This document shows positions 63,152 through 64,000 of a DNA stretch of 64,000 nt, piece after piece. The first letter of the stretch is position 1; each line of letters opens with the position of its first letter. The notes under the pieces are model-generated. The model made no database searches, was not told the origin of the DNA, and saw only the letters and a program-made list of their open reading frames with translations. Source of the stretch: AM-0621 sp964386705 (lineage in GTDB: Bacteria; Planctomycetota; Planctomycetia; Planctomycetales; Planctomycetaceae); contig CAYLTY010000005.1 in assembly GCA_964386705.1 (NCBI GenBank), forward strand, positions 1 through 64,000. Direction: 5' to 3'. A program made the translations under genes and the position numbers.

Positions 63152-64000
63152 CAACAGTCTGACGGGGATTGAGGCGTAGTGAGTTCTGTTGGGTATGGGC
63201 AGTCCGACCAGCGGCGGCGAGTTTGGCGGAGGCGTTTGAGCCGTTCAACTTCGGCGGCATCGGCCCAGAGAATCAGGCGGCCGCGCAGGCCGGGGAGCTT
63301 GCGGCCACGAATCCAGCCAACAACGTACCAATGGGTGAGGCTGGAACGCGGCATCTGGAGTTGGTCGGCGAGATCCGGCAGCCACCACTCGTGCTCACGC
63401 AGGATGACCGAATCGGGGCGTTTGCGACCGTAAGGCAGATGCAGTCCTCGTCGTACCAGCAGTCGACTAAGCATGGTATTCGTAAAAGGGCAGCCGCGAA
63501 GTGAGACGATGCCTTGCTCGTTCAACTGCGCGGCGACGTGCTTCAGGCTGAGGCCACTCTGTCTGAGTTGGACGACGCGAGCGATGAGTGGATCGAGGTC
63601 GGAACGCTGCGAGTAGCGCGACACCACGCGGCGCATTCGATCCTGACTGGTGAATCCTCCGGCCCAGGTGATGGCGATCTCGGTCCTTTCGGTGTCACCC
63701 TCAATGTTGAGAGTGATGCGTTCAATCAGCATGCGCACGATCTGCTGGCGGTCTTGTGGCGTAGTGGTTGGTGCCATCCACAGAGCCGGGATGTCTTGAG
63801 CAAGATGCCGAATCCATTCGCGTTGCGCTTCCGTTAGCGCGAGCGGCTGTGTGTGGCGGAATTCTTCATACTCCCGGGTGAGTTGCTGCTGTTCGCGCAG
63901 GGCAGCTTCCCAGTTCTGTTCCAGCGTGCGAGCGACGAGCCGATTCTCCGGTTCGACCGCTTGATACTGTCGTGCTGCACGATCTGCTTGATAGGCGGCA
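63148..64000 (-). CDS. Serine recombinase, C-terminal part (open at window edge)
   Basis: The reverse-strand frame is open from the window edge to the stop at 63148 (about 284 residues). It matches the C-terminal region of zinc-ribbon-type serine recombinases: a coiled coil (LVARTLEQNWEAALREQQQL, then REYEEFRHTQPLALTEAQ), a conserved link (MLIERITLNIEGDTERTEI) and a C-terminal helix-turn-helix (GLSLKHVAAQLNEQGI). The catalytic part would lie beyond 64000. It probably belongs to another integrated element. Confidence 0.82.
   Translation of the reverse strand, partial: AAYQADRAARQYQAVEPENRLVARTLEQNWEAALREQQQLTREYEEFRHTQPLALTEAQREWIRHLAQDIPALWMAPTTTPQDRQQIVRMLIERITLNIEGDTERTEIAITWAGGFTSQDRMRRVVSRYSQRSDLDPLIARVVQLRQSGLSLKHVAAQLNEQGIVSLRGCPFTNTMLSRLLVRRGLHLPYGRKRPDSVILREHEWWLPDLADQLQMPRSSLTHWYVVGWIRGRKLPGLRGRLILWADAAEVERLKRLRQTRRRWSDCPYPTELTTPQSPSDCC

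Noticed and set aside
1..64000. CRISPR arrays, rRNA genes or complete tRNA genes
   Set aside because: No regularly spaced repeats, rRNA sequence or complete tRNA was seen; the only tRNA-like sequence is the 19-bp fragment at 17351.

Overview
The window looks like chromosomal DNA of a planctomycete. This is inferred from gene content and not from any marker gene. The signs are planctomycete-style BON, porin and zinc-ribbon serine recombinase proteins, long sparsely packed intergenic regions, many weak or absent Shine-Dalgarno sites, and several GTG/TTG starts. The chromosome is Gram-negative in type: RND pumps, TolC-like lipoproteins and OprO/P porins are all present. No rRNA, no complete tRNA and no CRISPR array were found.

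1-9.5 kb is ordinary chromosome. It holds an MBOAT O-acyltransferase with an SGNH-like partner, pantothenate synthetase (panC), an exported TPR protein, a BatA-like VWA membrane protein and an LplT-like MFS transporter. 9.86-11.38 kb is a complete IS1182-type insertion sequence. 11.6-17.25 kb carries a class C beta-lactamase-fold hydrolase, a cupin-like protein, a collapsed diaminopimelate epimerase relic, a 640-residue fusion of a DJ-1/PfpI domain with a PLP aminotransferase, a GNAT acetyltransferase and a truncated thioesterase.

17.25-29.1 kb is a probable integrative island. It opens with a tRNA-Ser 3' end fragment plus its terminator, then a large serine recombinase. Its cargo is a translationally coupled Ycf35 (DUF1257)/DUF2997/small basic protein set followed by a Ycf46-like AAA ATPase, an XRE regulator with a 40-bp palindrome, a lipoprotein, a sliding-clamp-like protein and several small proteins. 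At 29.5-31.0 kb an IS630 element interrupts a small BON-domain gene. Removing the element and one TA restores the frame exactly.

32.7-62.7 kb is the most distinctive part. It contains two paralogous, rearranged copies of an envelope module. Each copy has a three-gene RND efflux system (TolC-like lipoprotein, permease, HlyD adaptor), a membrane histidine kinase, and one member of each of two subfamilies of exported two-lobed retropepsin-like aspartyl protease with a C-terminal PDZ domain. Copy A also has an OprO/P porin gene and a porin pseudogene. Copy B adds an NtrC-type sigma-54 activator. Three intergenic GTTCT-N4-AGAAC dyads lie in this region and may be binding sites of a shared regulator. 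The two copies are separated by a decayed IS3 element. Two same-oriented relics of one integrase-like gene bracket the region at 32.5 and 62.8 kb, and the window closes with the 3' part of another serine recombinase.

A working hypothesis, which is inference only, is that each module senses an envelope condition through the kinase, adjusts RND export and porin uptake, and processes secreted or periplasmic proteins with the paired PDZ aspartyl proteases.
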